From Cytobacillus luteolus (lineage in GTDB: Bacteria; Bacillota; Bacilli; Bacillales; Bacillaceae_L), in NCBI RefSeq assembly GCF_017873715.1, contig NZ_JAGGKM010000001.1:248001-312000 (forward strand): a DNA stretch of 64,000 nt. Direction: 5' to 3'. This document shows, in pieces, positions 57,144 to 64,000 of the stretch (position 1 is the first letter of the stretch; each line of letters opens with the position of its first letter). Position numbers and translations under genes: made by a program. The notes under the pieces were generated by a model, which saw nothing but the letters and a program-made list of their open reading frames with translations, searched no databases and had not been told where the DNA came from.

Positions 57144-60125
57144 ATGAGAATAATTGACCTTCATATTTATGGATATGGGAAATTAGAAAGCAAAGAATAT
57201 GGTAATCTCTCTGGTGGTATTCAACTCTTTTATGGTAAAAATGAAGCTGGAAAGTCGACATTAATGTCATTTATCCATAGTATTTTATTTGGTTTCCCTA
57301 CTAAACAGCAGCAAGACCTTCGTTATGAACCAAAATCAGGAACAAGGTATGGTGGGAAGATCAGCTTACAAACAAAAGAATATGGAACCATTGTTATTGA
57401 GCGATTGCCAGGTAAGTCTAGTGGTAATGTGACAGTCTATATGCCGGATGGTACAACAATGGGAGAGGAGCTACTCAAGGAATTATTCCAAGGAATGGAT
57501 AAATCCTTTTATCAGGGAGTGTATTCTTATAATCTTCAGGGCCTTCAGGGCGTTCAACAGATGAATGCTGAGAAGCTAGGGAATTACTTGTTTTCTGCTG
57601 GTGTAGTTGGTACTGATGCTCTGGTGAAAGTGAATGAACGTATCACGAAAGAGCTAGAATCACTTTTTAAGCCTAGTGGACGTAAACCCATAATTAATCA
57701 GCAATTAATCGATTTAAAAGAAAAACATCAACTCTTCGTTCAAGCACAAGAAAAGAATCAAACCTATAAAAAACTAATTGAAGGTAAAGAAGACCTGCAG
57801 CGAAAAATGCAGGATATAGAACGTGAAGTAAGTAAAACAACAAATGAGTATAGACAACTTGAACATTTACTTTCAATGAACGATTTGCTTATTGAACGCC
57901 AAACCATTCAGACAAAGCTTATCTCTTTACCGTCTTCTGAGCCTTTCCCTGTTGATGGTCTAAAAAGACTTGAACACTTACATTCACAGCTTCTCCCTTA
58001 TAAGGCACAGTTATCTAGCCTGTCTCAAAAAAAGCTGAAGTTGGAAAATGACATAAGGAATATCAACGTAAACGTGGAGCTATTAAATAGAGAACCAGCC
58101 ATACGAGAAGTATCAGATAATGTTCGAGTATATGAACAACTTCAGGCAGAGATTTCTGAACACAAAAGAGAGATTGCTCTCCTTAACGAGTTCTTATCAT
58201 CCACGAAGGAACAAGTAGGGTGGACGAACTCAGAGGAAGAACTTCTTTACTTGGACACTAGTATTTCAAAAAAAGAAGAGATTAAAACTGTAGTTAATGA
58301 ATTTGAATCAATAAAACAACAAAAGCAATTTTTAGACGAACAGTTTTCTCGAACTAAAATGCTACTAGAAGCAAGTGAAGAGAAGATACATGATTTACAG
58401 AAACAATTACTGACTAAAGAAGCGAGAAAGCACTATGAGGAAATCTTGCATGCTAGTTCTACTAGCAATGAGAACCTGAATGAAAGAAGTAAAGTGATAG
58501 ATTTACTATCCACGACTGAAGATAAAATAAAAAGATATAGCAATCAAGAGAAAGCAAGAATAAAGAATTCAAAAGTTCTATTCACTAGTTTCTTCCTATT
58601 ACTAACTGCATTAACGATCTGGCTGATTCTAAATAATCAATGGATTGTAGTAGGAGCAGTGTTAGTCGTTAGTGTTTTAACTTTCGTTTTGTTGAAAAAT
58701 ATATCCATGCAAGGTACTAGTTATATTTTAAAAGATCTCAAACAGGAAAAAGGTCAGCTAGAACAAAAGCTTGGTAAACTTAATGAGAATATCGAAGCAG
58801 GGAGTAGGGATTCGGAAGGGATAGAAGAAGCCCAGGAACTCCTAATAAAGGACCGAGAACTCAATCGCATACTAGATATTGAAAAAATTACTTTATCACA
58901 AAACGAGCGTCAATATGAAAAGGTATTGTCCGAGTATGATTCATGGGAAAATCGAAGGTTTAGTAATCATGAACGAGTAGCTAAAGTAATAAGTGAGTTA
59001 CATTTATCAGAGGCTCTTTCAGGTGGTAAGCTCTTAGATAGTTATATCTTGTTAGAGGAGCTTAAGAGCACTTTCCGTAAAAAGAAAAAACATACTGAAC
59101 AATTAGAAGCTGCTAGTTCTAAGGTTTTACAATATGAACAAAAAGTAAAGTTGTTATGTGAACAGGAAAACAATCATGAGATTGTCAGTGCAGTCTATAC
59201 TTTACTTACAAGGCTTGAGTCAGAAAAAGAAAAAAAAGGTAAGTTGTATCATTTAACAGGGAAACTTGAGGATATTATTGAACAGACGACGCAGTTGCAA
59301 CTTGAAATTAACTACTTAGAACAAGAGTGTACACAGTTGTATGAGATGGCAGAGGTTTCAAATGAAGAAGAATATCGAAGCAAAGGAAAGATATATGAAC
59401 AAAGAGCTCACTTAAATGGTAGACTTGACTTAATTGAAAGTCAGGTAGGGCCCTATTTGCATCTTATTGATGAAGAATACCACGAAGACGAAAAACGAGT
59501 TCAACTAAAATTTTTAAAAGGAAATCTAGAAGAACTAAAGTTAAAAGAAAAGGATTACCGTCATCAGCTATCTGAGGTTTCTATCAGAATCACTGATCTT
59601 GAAGAAGGTGGGACGTATGCAGAAACTTTTCACATTTACGAACAAAGTAAATCTTTATTTCAACAAGAAGTGAAAAAATGGGCAGTTCATTCCGTGGCTA
59701 AAGACATTCTTGGGAAAACAATTGAACGATATCGGGCACTTCGTTTACCAAGGTTATTAAGTGATGCAGAAGAATATTTCCGCTTCTTAACAGAAGATGA
59801 ATACAATCACATCTATTCACCAGATGATCAAGCTGGCTTTATTGTTGAGAGGAAGGATGGCGTCAGATTTTCTCCAAGTGAACTAAGCCAAGCTACAGCC
59901 GAACAATTATACCTTTCTCTTCGAATTGCTTTAGGAAATACAATGCATCCAATGACAGCGTATCCATTTATTGTAGATGACAGCTTTGTGAATTTTGACC
60001 AACAAAGAACTGAAAAGATAATAAAGCTCTTACAAACTTTATCAAGCAATCATCAGATATTACTTTTTACGTGTCACAAACATATCGTAGACCATTTTCA
60101 AACAGAGGATGTCGTTTACCTCTAG
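57144..60125 (+). CDS. yhaN: SbcC/Rad50-like ATPase YhaN with central membrane segment
   Basis: A 993-residue SMC/Rad50-type ATPase. Walker A in FYGKNEAGKSTLMSF near residue 35; long coiled coils (about 180-480 and 560-850); a two-helix hydrophobic hairpin in the middle (about 480-520, FFLLLTALTIWLILN and VVGAVLVVSVLTFVLL), and the C-terminal signature LSQATAEQLYLSLRIALG with Walker B PFIVDDSFVNFD. A membrane hairpin replaces the usual zinc hook, so this nuclease complex may act at the membrane. AAAGGAGGTAC precedes the start. Confidence 0.92.
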   Translation: MRIIDLHIYGYGKLESKEYGNLSGGIQLFYGKNEAGKSTLMSFIHSILFGFPTKQQQDLRYEPKSGTRYGGKISLQTKEYGTIVIERLPGKSSGNVTVYMPDGTTMGEELLKELFQGMDKSFYQGVYSYNLQGLQGVQQMNAEKLGNYLFSAGVVGTDALVKVNERITKELESLFKPSGRKPIINQQLIDLKEKHQLFVQAQEKNQTYKKLIEGKEDLQRKMQDIEREVSKTTNEYRQLEHLLSMNDLLIERQTIQTKLISLPSSEPFPVDGLKRLEHLHSQLLPYKAQLSSLSQKKLKLENDIRNINVNVELLNREPAIREVSDNVRVYEQLQAEISEHKREIALLNEFLSSTKEQVGWTNSEEELLYLDTSISKKEEIKTVVNEFESIKQQKQFLDEQFSRTKMLLEASEEKIHDLQKQLLTKEARKHYEEILHASSTSNENLNERSKVIDLLSTTEDKIKRYSNQEKARIKNSKVLFTSFFLLLTALTIWLILNNQWIVVGAVLVVSVLTFVLLKNISMQGTSYILKDLKQEKGQLEQKLGKLNENIEAGSRDSEGIEEAQELLIKDRELNRILDIEKITLSQNERQYEKVLSEYDSWENRRFSNHERVAKVISELHLSEALSGGKLLDSYILLEELKSTFRKKKKHTEQLEAASSKVLQYEQKVKLLCEQENNHEIVSAVYTLLTRLESEKEKKGKLYHLTGKLEDIIEQTTQLQLEINYLEQECTQLYEMAEVSNEEEYRSKGKIYEQRAHLNGRLDLIESQVGPYLHLIDEEYHEDEKRVQLKFLKGNLEELKLKEKDYRHQLSEVSIRITDLEEGGTYAETFHIYEQSKSLFQQEVKKWAVHSVAKDILGKTIERYRALRLPRLLSDAEEYFRFLTEDEYNHIYSPDDQAGFIVERKDGVRFSPSELSQATAEQLYLSLRIALGNTMHPMTAYPFIVDDSFVNFDQQRTEKIIKLLQTLSSNHQILLFTCHKHIVDHFQTEDVVYL

Positions 60126-60169
60126 GTACGAAAATATAATAAAATAGATAAAGGACAGGGGGAACGTAT

Positions 60170-61114
60170 ATGGGTAAAGGGATACTTCATTATGATTTCG
60201 GAGATAAAGTGGAGGTTTTTCTGCTTGTTAAATCATCTACCAAAGGTATCGCTAGCAATGGGAAACCATTTCTAACGTTGATGCTACAGGATAAGAGTGG
60301 CGAAATTGAGGCAAAGTTATGGGATGCCTCTTCAGAGGATGAAAACGCATATGCACCACAAAACATTGTCCATGTTTGTGGCGATGTGAACAATTACCGT
60401 GGTAGAACTCAGTTGAAAATTAGAACAATTCGTCCAACAAACGAAACAGATACAATAGAAGTTGCAGATTTACTTGAAGTGGCACCTTTAAAAAAAGATG
60501 TTATGGCTGAAAAAATCACTCAATATATATTTGAGATGAAGAATCCTTCGATTCAACGTATTACAAGACATCTTTTGAAGAAACATCATTCTGCTTTTTT
60601 TGAATATCCTGCAGCAACAAAAAATCATCATGAGTATGTTTCTGGACTCGCGTATCATGTTGTATCCATGCTGGACTTATCCAAAGCCATCTCAACTCTC
60701 TATCCTTCGTTGGACACAGACCTTTTATATGCTGGCGTTATTTTACATGACTTAGGCAAAGTCATTGAGCTATCTGGTCCAGTCTCAACGAGTTATACAA
60801 TTGAGGGGAATTTGCTAGGTCACATTACAATCATGGTAAATGAAATAGGTAAAGCAGCAGAGCAGCTTGGAATTACAGGTGAAGAAGTAACAATTCTGCA
60901 GCATTTAGTACTGAGCCATCATGGCAAAGCGGAATGGGGAAGTCCAAAGCCGCCAATGATTAAAGAGGCAGAAATATTACATTATATTGATAATCTCGAT
61001 GCAAAAATGAATATGTTGGACAGAGCTTTAGAGCGAGTAAAACCTGGTGAATACTCAGAAAGAGTATTTGCTTTGGAAAACCGAAGCTTTTACAAACCTT
61101 CCTTTCATAAATAA
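60170..61114 (+). CDS. yhaM: 3'-5' exoribonuclease YhaM
   Basis: A 314-residue enzyme, exactly the length of B. subtilis YhaM, with an N-terminal OB-fold ([19 protein letters not shown]) and an HD hydrolase domain ([47 protein letters not shown]). It degrades RNA and single-stranded DNA from the 3' end, with roles in mRNA turnover and replication. GACAGGGGGAAC precedes the start. It follows yhaN by 44 bp in one transcript. Confidence 0.95.
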   Translation: MGKGILHYDFGDKVEVFLLVKSSTKGIASNGKPFLTLMLQDKSGEIEAKLWDASSEDENAYAPQNIVHVCGDVNNYRGRTQLKIRTIRPTNETDTIEVADLLEVAPLKKDVMAEKITQYIFEMKNPSIQRITRHLLKKHHSAFFEYPAATKNHHEYVSGLAYHVVSMLDLSKAISTLYPSLDTDLLYAGVILHDLGKVIELSGPVSTSYTIEGNLLGHITIMVNEIGKAAEQLGITGEEVTILQHLVLSHHGKAEWGSPKPPMIKEAEILHYIDNLDAKMNMLDRALERVKPGEYSERVFALENRSFYKPSFHK

Positions 61115-61212
61115 TAAATAAAAATTATCTAAAAGCTTGTACAAATCAGTGATATCTCCTTGTGTTACATCATATAGTGATATAAAGAAAGTTGGACAAG
61201 GGGGAAACAAAA

Positions 61213-61407
61213 ATGATTTTTGCAGTTCCATGGTGGGTATATGTTGTCATTAGTGGCATTATCTTTAGCGGTTATATGGTCATTAGAACAGCAAGAAATG
61301 AGCAGGAAGTAGAGAACTCCTTTATCGAAAATGAAGGACAAGTTTACATTGAACGTATGAACCAAGAAAAAGAAGGCAGAAAACTAAAAAAGCCTGAGGC
61401 TATGTAA
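61213..61407 (+). CDS. yhaL: YhaL-like sporulation membrane protein
   Basis: About 64 residues: one N-terminal membrane helix (FAVPWWVYVVISGIIFSGYM) and a charged cytoplasmic tail (VENSFIENEGQVYIERMNQEKEGR) that matches B. subtilis YhaL, a sporulation protein of unknown mechanism. The ATG at 61213 follows AAGGGGGAAAC; the TTG-start extension is rejected. Gene order yhaM-yhaL-prsA is conserved. Confidence 0.85.
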   Translation: MIFAVPWWVYVVISGIIFSGYMVIRTARNEQEVENSFIENEGQVYIERMNQEKEGRKLKKPEAM

Positions 61408-61449
61408 GTTAAGATAGTAGCCTAATGAGACTGAATAGAGAGTCCTGAG

Positions 61450-61576
61450 TTGATTGGAGGGGAAGGCACTTGACTCCTGCGGGACGTAGAGGAAAGGTCG
61501 AGACACCGCAGGCGCAACGCCGAGGAGGCTCGACTTCCTCCCCGCGGAAAGCAAGTGCCTGGACCGGAAATCAACG
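61450..61576. repeat. Dispersed GC-rich palindromic element, copy 3
   Basis: About 127 bp with outer arms AGGCACTTG / CAAGTGCCT, inner GGTCGAGAC, GGCGCAACGCC and CTCCCCGCGG. Same family and orientation as copy 2. It separates yhaL from prsA. Confidence 0.9.
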
Positions 61577-61602
61577 GACATTATTATTATTACAAACCAA
61601 AA

Positions 61603-61645
61603 AAGGAAGTGGTGAACAGCATTTTGCTATTTAGCCACTTCCTTT
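61603..61645. terminator. Terminator of prsA (minus) and yhaL
   Basis: AAAGGAAGTGG / CCACTTCCTTT enclosing an inner hairpin (AGCA.TTT.TGCT). A-run on the left gives a minus-strand T-run. Confidence 0.85.
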
Positions 61646-61660
61646 ATTTATATTCAGTAC

Positions 61661-62524
61661 TTATTTAGTTTCTGCAGCTTTAAAAGCATCTTTAAGGTCT
61701 GCATCATTTACTTTAACATTTGCTTCTTCCATTTCGTTGCTAAGTGCTGCTTCAACTGTTGCAGCATCTAATTTAGTTAGACGAATTTCTTGTTCAATTT
61801 CAGCTTTCATTTCTTCTAATGTGCCTACTTCATTTTCTTTTTTCTCAGTCAATTTGATCAGGTGGTATCCAAAATCAGTTTTTACGATATCACTGATTTC
61901 TCCAACTTCAAGTGCATATGCTGCTTTTTCAAAATCAGGTACCATTTGACCTTCACCAAAGAATCCTAAGTCGCCACCTTGAGCTGCCGTTCCATCTGTA
62001 CCGTATTCCTTAGCTAAATCTTCAAAGGCTGTTCCAGCTTCTAGCTTTGCTTGAATTTCCTTTGCAGTAGCTTCTTCTGTTACTAAGATGTGACTTGCTC
62101 TGATTTCAGGCTTTTTGTTTTTCATTTCCTCATATTTTGCTTGTACTTCTTCTTCCGTTACTTCGATTTCTTGAGAAGCCGCTTTTTCACGTAATAAATC
62201 TGTTTTAACCATCGTACGGATGGCTTCTTCACCGTTTTGTTGAACTGCTGCTTCAAATTGAGGACCAAATGATGCTTTAAGTTCTTCCATTTTTGCGTCA
62301 ATCTCTTCTTCAGTTACCTCATATTTATCTCCAAGAACTTTTGCGTGTACAAGATCTCTTAAAATCTGTTGACCAACTTGGTCTTTCATTGCATTGTAAA
62401 ATTCATCTTTTGTAATATTACCTGCGCTTGTTTCAACTACAACTTCAGATTCTTCAGCATTATTACATGCACTTAAAGCAAGTATACTTGCAGTTGCTGT
62501 TAAAGCAATTATCATTTTTTTCAT
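61661..62524 (-). CDS. prsA: Foldase lipoprotein PrsA
   Basis: A 287-residue lipoprotein peptidyl-prolyl isomerase that folds exported proteins and PBPs at the outer face of the membrane. Signal peptide with lipobox LSAC (Cys near residue 20), SurA-like N domain, central parvulin domain (about 130-225: IRASHILV, GGDLGFFGEGQMVPDFEKAAYAL, TDFGYHLIKL) and a C-terminal helical part. Two ATGs are in frame; the second (62524) is chosen because AGGAG touches the first and sits 9 bp from the second. Confidence 0.95.
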   Translation of the reverse strand: MKKMIIALTATASILALSACNNAEESEVVVETSAGNITKDEFYNAMKDQVGQQILRDLVHAKVLGDKYEVTEEEIDAKMEELKASFGPQFEAAVQQNGEEAIRTMVKTDLLREKAASQEIEVTEEEVQAKYEEMKNKKPEIRASHILVTEEATAKEIQAKLEAGTAFEDLAKEYGTDGTAAQGGDLGFFGEGQMVPDFEKAAYALEVGEISDIVKTDFGYHLIKLTEKKENEVGTLEEMKAEIEQEIRLTKLDAATVEAALSNEMEEANVKVNDADLKDAFKAAETK

Positions 62525-62743
62525 GTTCGACATCTCCTACTTATGTTAATTGTATGTTTGTCCAAAACCACATGAACTACTATATCACATATTTTGGATA
62601 TAAAGAAATGTTTTAGGAATGGTTATCTAAAATTAAAGATAAAATTGATTGAAAAATTCTTTAAAAACCAAGACAGGTGCCTATTCGAGTGAAAAAAACT
62701 GTGCATATGATAGTAGCGTATACAACAGAAGGAGGTGTTACGT

Positions 62744-62830
62744 ATGGGTCACGCCGGATATAGTGGTGGATTCGCGTTAATTGTTGTATTGTTCATTTTA
62801 TTAGTCATCGTTGGTGCTTCTTGGTATTAA
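62744..62830 (+). CDS. YjcZ-family sporulation micropeptide, copy 1
   Basis: A 28-residue peptide (MGHAGYSGGFALIVVLF... ending VGASWY) of the Bacillus YjcZ/tiny-TM family: short Gly/Tyr-rich head and one membrane helix. Strong ribosome site AGAAGGAGGTG. Upstream, CATATGATA (62704-62712) resembles a mother-cell -10 (CATANNNTA) of sigma-K/sigma-E type. First of a tandem pair. Confidence 0.85.
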   Translation: MGHAGYSGGFALIVVLFILLVIVGASWY

Positions 62831-62868
62831 GAAGTTAGTACACTAAACAATTAAAGGAGGAAATAATT

Positions 62869-62961
62869 ATGTCACACACTGGATACTATGGTGGAGGATT
62901 TGCGTTAATCGTTGTATTATTCATTCTATTAATCATCATTGGTGCTTCTTGGGCTTACTAA
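62869..62961 (+). CDS. YjcZ-family sporulation micropeptide, copy 2
   Basis: A 30-residue paralogue (MSHTGYYGGGFALIVVLF... ending GASWAY), about 80% identical to copy 1, 38 bp downstream with AAAGGAGGAAA. The pair is probably one transcript and a recent duplication. Membrane-inserted sporulation peptides; role unknown. Confidence 0.87.
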   Translation: MSHTGYYGGGFALIVVLFILLIIIGASWAY

Positions 62962-62971
62962 GGATGATGAC

Positions 62972-63008
62972 AAAAAAGTGGTGAGGCACATTGCCTCACC
63001 ACTTTTTT
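62972..63008. terminator. Bidirectional terminator after the YjcZ pair
   Basis: AAAAAAGTGGTGAGGCA / TGCCTCACCACTTTTTT, a 17-bp perfect stem with loop CAT; it also serves the convergent gene at 63014. Confidence 0.95.
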
Positions 63009-63013
63009 ATCTA

Positions 63014-63193
63014 TTAGGTAAATAAAATTTCTACATAAGAAGAAATTAATAAAATCGTAATTAAGATATTAATCGTTCTAAAGACTTTAGGTTGACGGTC
63101 TTCAGGAATTTCTTTTTGAATGCAAAGCATATTGGTCATTTGATTGATATAGAACAAGATAAAAGTGGCAAAAGGAATAAATAAAATAGCCAT
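63014..63193 (-). CDS. Small two-helix membrane protein, unknown
   Basis: About 59 residues starting MAILFIPFATFILFY, with a polar middle (CIQKEIPEDRQPKVFR) and a second helix (TINILITILLISSYV). AGGGGGGATCTCAGG lies before the ATG at 63193; the 17-codon upstream extension lacks a site. Function unknown. Near prsA, where B. subtilis has small unknown genes (yhaK/yhaJ region). Confidence 0.65.
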   Translation of the reverse strand: MAILFIPFATFILFYINQMTNMLCIQKEIPEDRQPKVFRTINILITILLISSYVEILFT

Positions 63194-63304
63194 CCTGAGA
63201 TCCCCCCTAAATTCTTTTATGTCTTCTATAACTTTAACAAACATTCATTAAAAAAGATAGACTTATATCGATTCGTATAACTGTAACAAATTGGAATGTA
63301 GACG

Positions 63305-63844
63305 TTAGTTATTAACTAGGATTGAGTATCCATCATCCACTTCTTCAATCTGGCTCGTTTTAGGTGCTTGAAGGACATGACGTAAACAGATAAGATCAGG
63401 AACACATAAACCTAAGTTAATAGCTGCAATAATGCTGAAGTAATGGATGTAACCCGGAAACATAAAGCTACCTATTAACATCAGTGATGTGATTAAAAGA
63501 AAAGGCATGATTAATGCCATAATAATAATTGATTTCGATAAAGTTTGTTTTAATCTGATCGTTAACACAGGCATGAATAGTATATAGCTAGATGCCGTCA
63601 ATTTGAATTTTTTACGTAAAATAAATAGTGGTAATCCATGTAATAACTTATGAACTGGAAAGACAATTAACAATCCAATTAAAAAGAACAAGATTCCGTC
63701 TTCTTTTAAGTGTGCTTTAGGATGCATTAAATTCAATGGAATATAGATTAAAACAAATGTAAAAAACATCGTAATAATTGAAATAAGAACGATGCGATGG
63801 AATCCATAATCTTTAGCTAGATTAATGGTCCTCCAACAAGTCAT
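63305..63844 (-). CDS. DUF3267-type membrane protein with altered HExxH motif
   Basis: A 179-residue membrane protein that looks like the DUF3267 family (putative membrane zincins): four helices, with FPVHKLLHGLPLF at the position where relatives have an HExxH-type motif. The Glu of the motif is Lys here (HKLLH), so peptidase activity is unlikely. The basic loop RKKFKLTASS follows. GGATGGTG precedes the ATG. The family call is by eye and the function unknown. Confidence 0.65.
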   Translation of the reverse strand: MTCWRTINLAKDYGFHRIVLISIITMFFTFVLIYIPLNLMHPKAHLKEDGILFFLIGLLIVFPVHKLLHGLPLFILRKKFKLTASSYILFMPVLTIRLKQTLSKSIIIMALIMPFLLITSLMLIGSFMFPGYIHYFSIIAAINLGLCVPDLICLRHVLQAPKTSQIEEVDDGYSILVNN

Positions 63845-63935
63845 AACGGTTCACCATCCGAACTTTAGTATTCTTCAAACTTACTAAACTACTTTACGAC
63901 GATTTTTCTTAAAATGCAATAGGAATATTTCAGCC

Positions 63936-63953
63936 CGAAAATTGCAATTTTCG
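63936..63953. promoter_or_regulatory. Perfect 18-bp palindrome upstream of the DUF3267-type gene
   Basis: CGAAAATTG followed by CAATTTTCG, in the last intergenic stretch of the window. AT-rich and without T-run, it may be an operator for the minus-strand gene or for a gene beyond the window. Confidence 0.45.
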
Positions 63954-64000
63954 AATAAACTAATTATCTTTATCCTTAAAGAATATGTTAAGATGATTTT

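Overview
The window looks like chromosome of an endospore-forming, low-GC Bacillaceae species (Bacillus or a close relative such as Metabacillus). Evidence: AT-rich DNA, strong AGGAGG-type ribosome sites, frequent TTG/GTG starts, sporulation genes (an alpha/beta small acid-soluble spore protein, YheC/YheD coat-associated proteins, YhaL, YjcZ-type micropeptides), and gene order that follows the Bacillus subtilis yheI-yheA-yhaX-hemZ-yhaR-yhaQPONML-prsA segment. No phage, insertion sequence, CRISPR array, rRNA gene or normal tRNA gene was seen.

Layout. 1-0.7 kb: fluoride exporter pair crcB-crcB. 0.9-3.3 kb: liaFSR envelope-stress three-component system, without liaIH beside it. 3.4-5.9 kb: a small membrane protein and a class A penicillin-binding protein behind a cluster of operator-like palindromes. 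6.0-8.3 kb: nfeD-floT membrane-microdomain operon behind a sigma-W-type promoter and a 25-codon leader ORF. 9.6-11.2 kb: sigY-yxlCDE-like ECF sigma operon plus a YbjQ protein, with an ECF promoter of its own. 11.3-20.6 kb: two TPP-riboswitch operons, tenA-ykoEDC (precursor salvage and uptake) and tenI-thiOSGFDE (thiazole synthesis and coupling). 20.6-25.1 kb: bmrCD heterodimeric multidrug exporter behind a leader-peptide attenuator. 25.1-31.3 kb: truncated hemoglobin with an Fnr-type site, a CNNM/HlyC transporter, fumarase, a SASP gene, msmX. 31.4-37.9 kb: PucR-type regulator, YheE and four tandem YheC/YheD ATP-grasp genes. 38-42.8 kb: yheB, yheA, yhaX, hemZ. 43.4-53 kb: a DinB-like protein and a scattered beta-oxidation set (acyl-CoA dehydrogenase, acyl-CoA ligase, 3-hydroxyacyl-CoA dehydrogenase, thiolase, enoyl-CoA hydratase), interrupted by a fused dipeptide-type permease. 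53.6-62.5 kb: yhaQP ABC exporter with a consensus ECF promoter, yhaO-yhaN-yhaM (nuclease/RNase), yhaL, prsA. 62.7-64 kb: two YjcZ-type micropeptides and two small membrane proteins.

Together the genes lean toward envelope stress and antibiotic defence (LiaFSR, sigma-W-type promoters, SigY, BmrCD, flotillin, PrsA), thiamine supply, fatty-acid oxidation under probable CcpA control, and sporulation.

Most unusual signals: (i) a 67-nt perfect cloverleaf ending in CCA in the 5' leader of the SASP gene, tRNA-like but lacking the D-loop and U33 invariants; (ii) two unrelated intergenic tandem arrays, each with an exact 52-bp period and one 25-bp hairpin per unit; (iii) a leader-peptide attenuator for bmrCD whose antiterminator strand is made of codons 24-26 of the leader; (iv) well-formed ECF-, Fnr-, CcpA- and sigma-G-type sites; (v) a four-gene YheC/YheD expansion; (vi) a 709-residue OppB-OppC-type permease fusion with no partner genes nearby.
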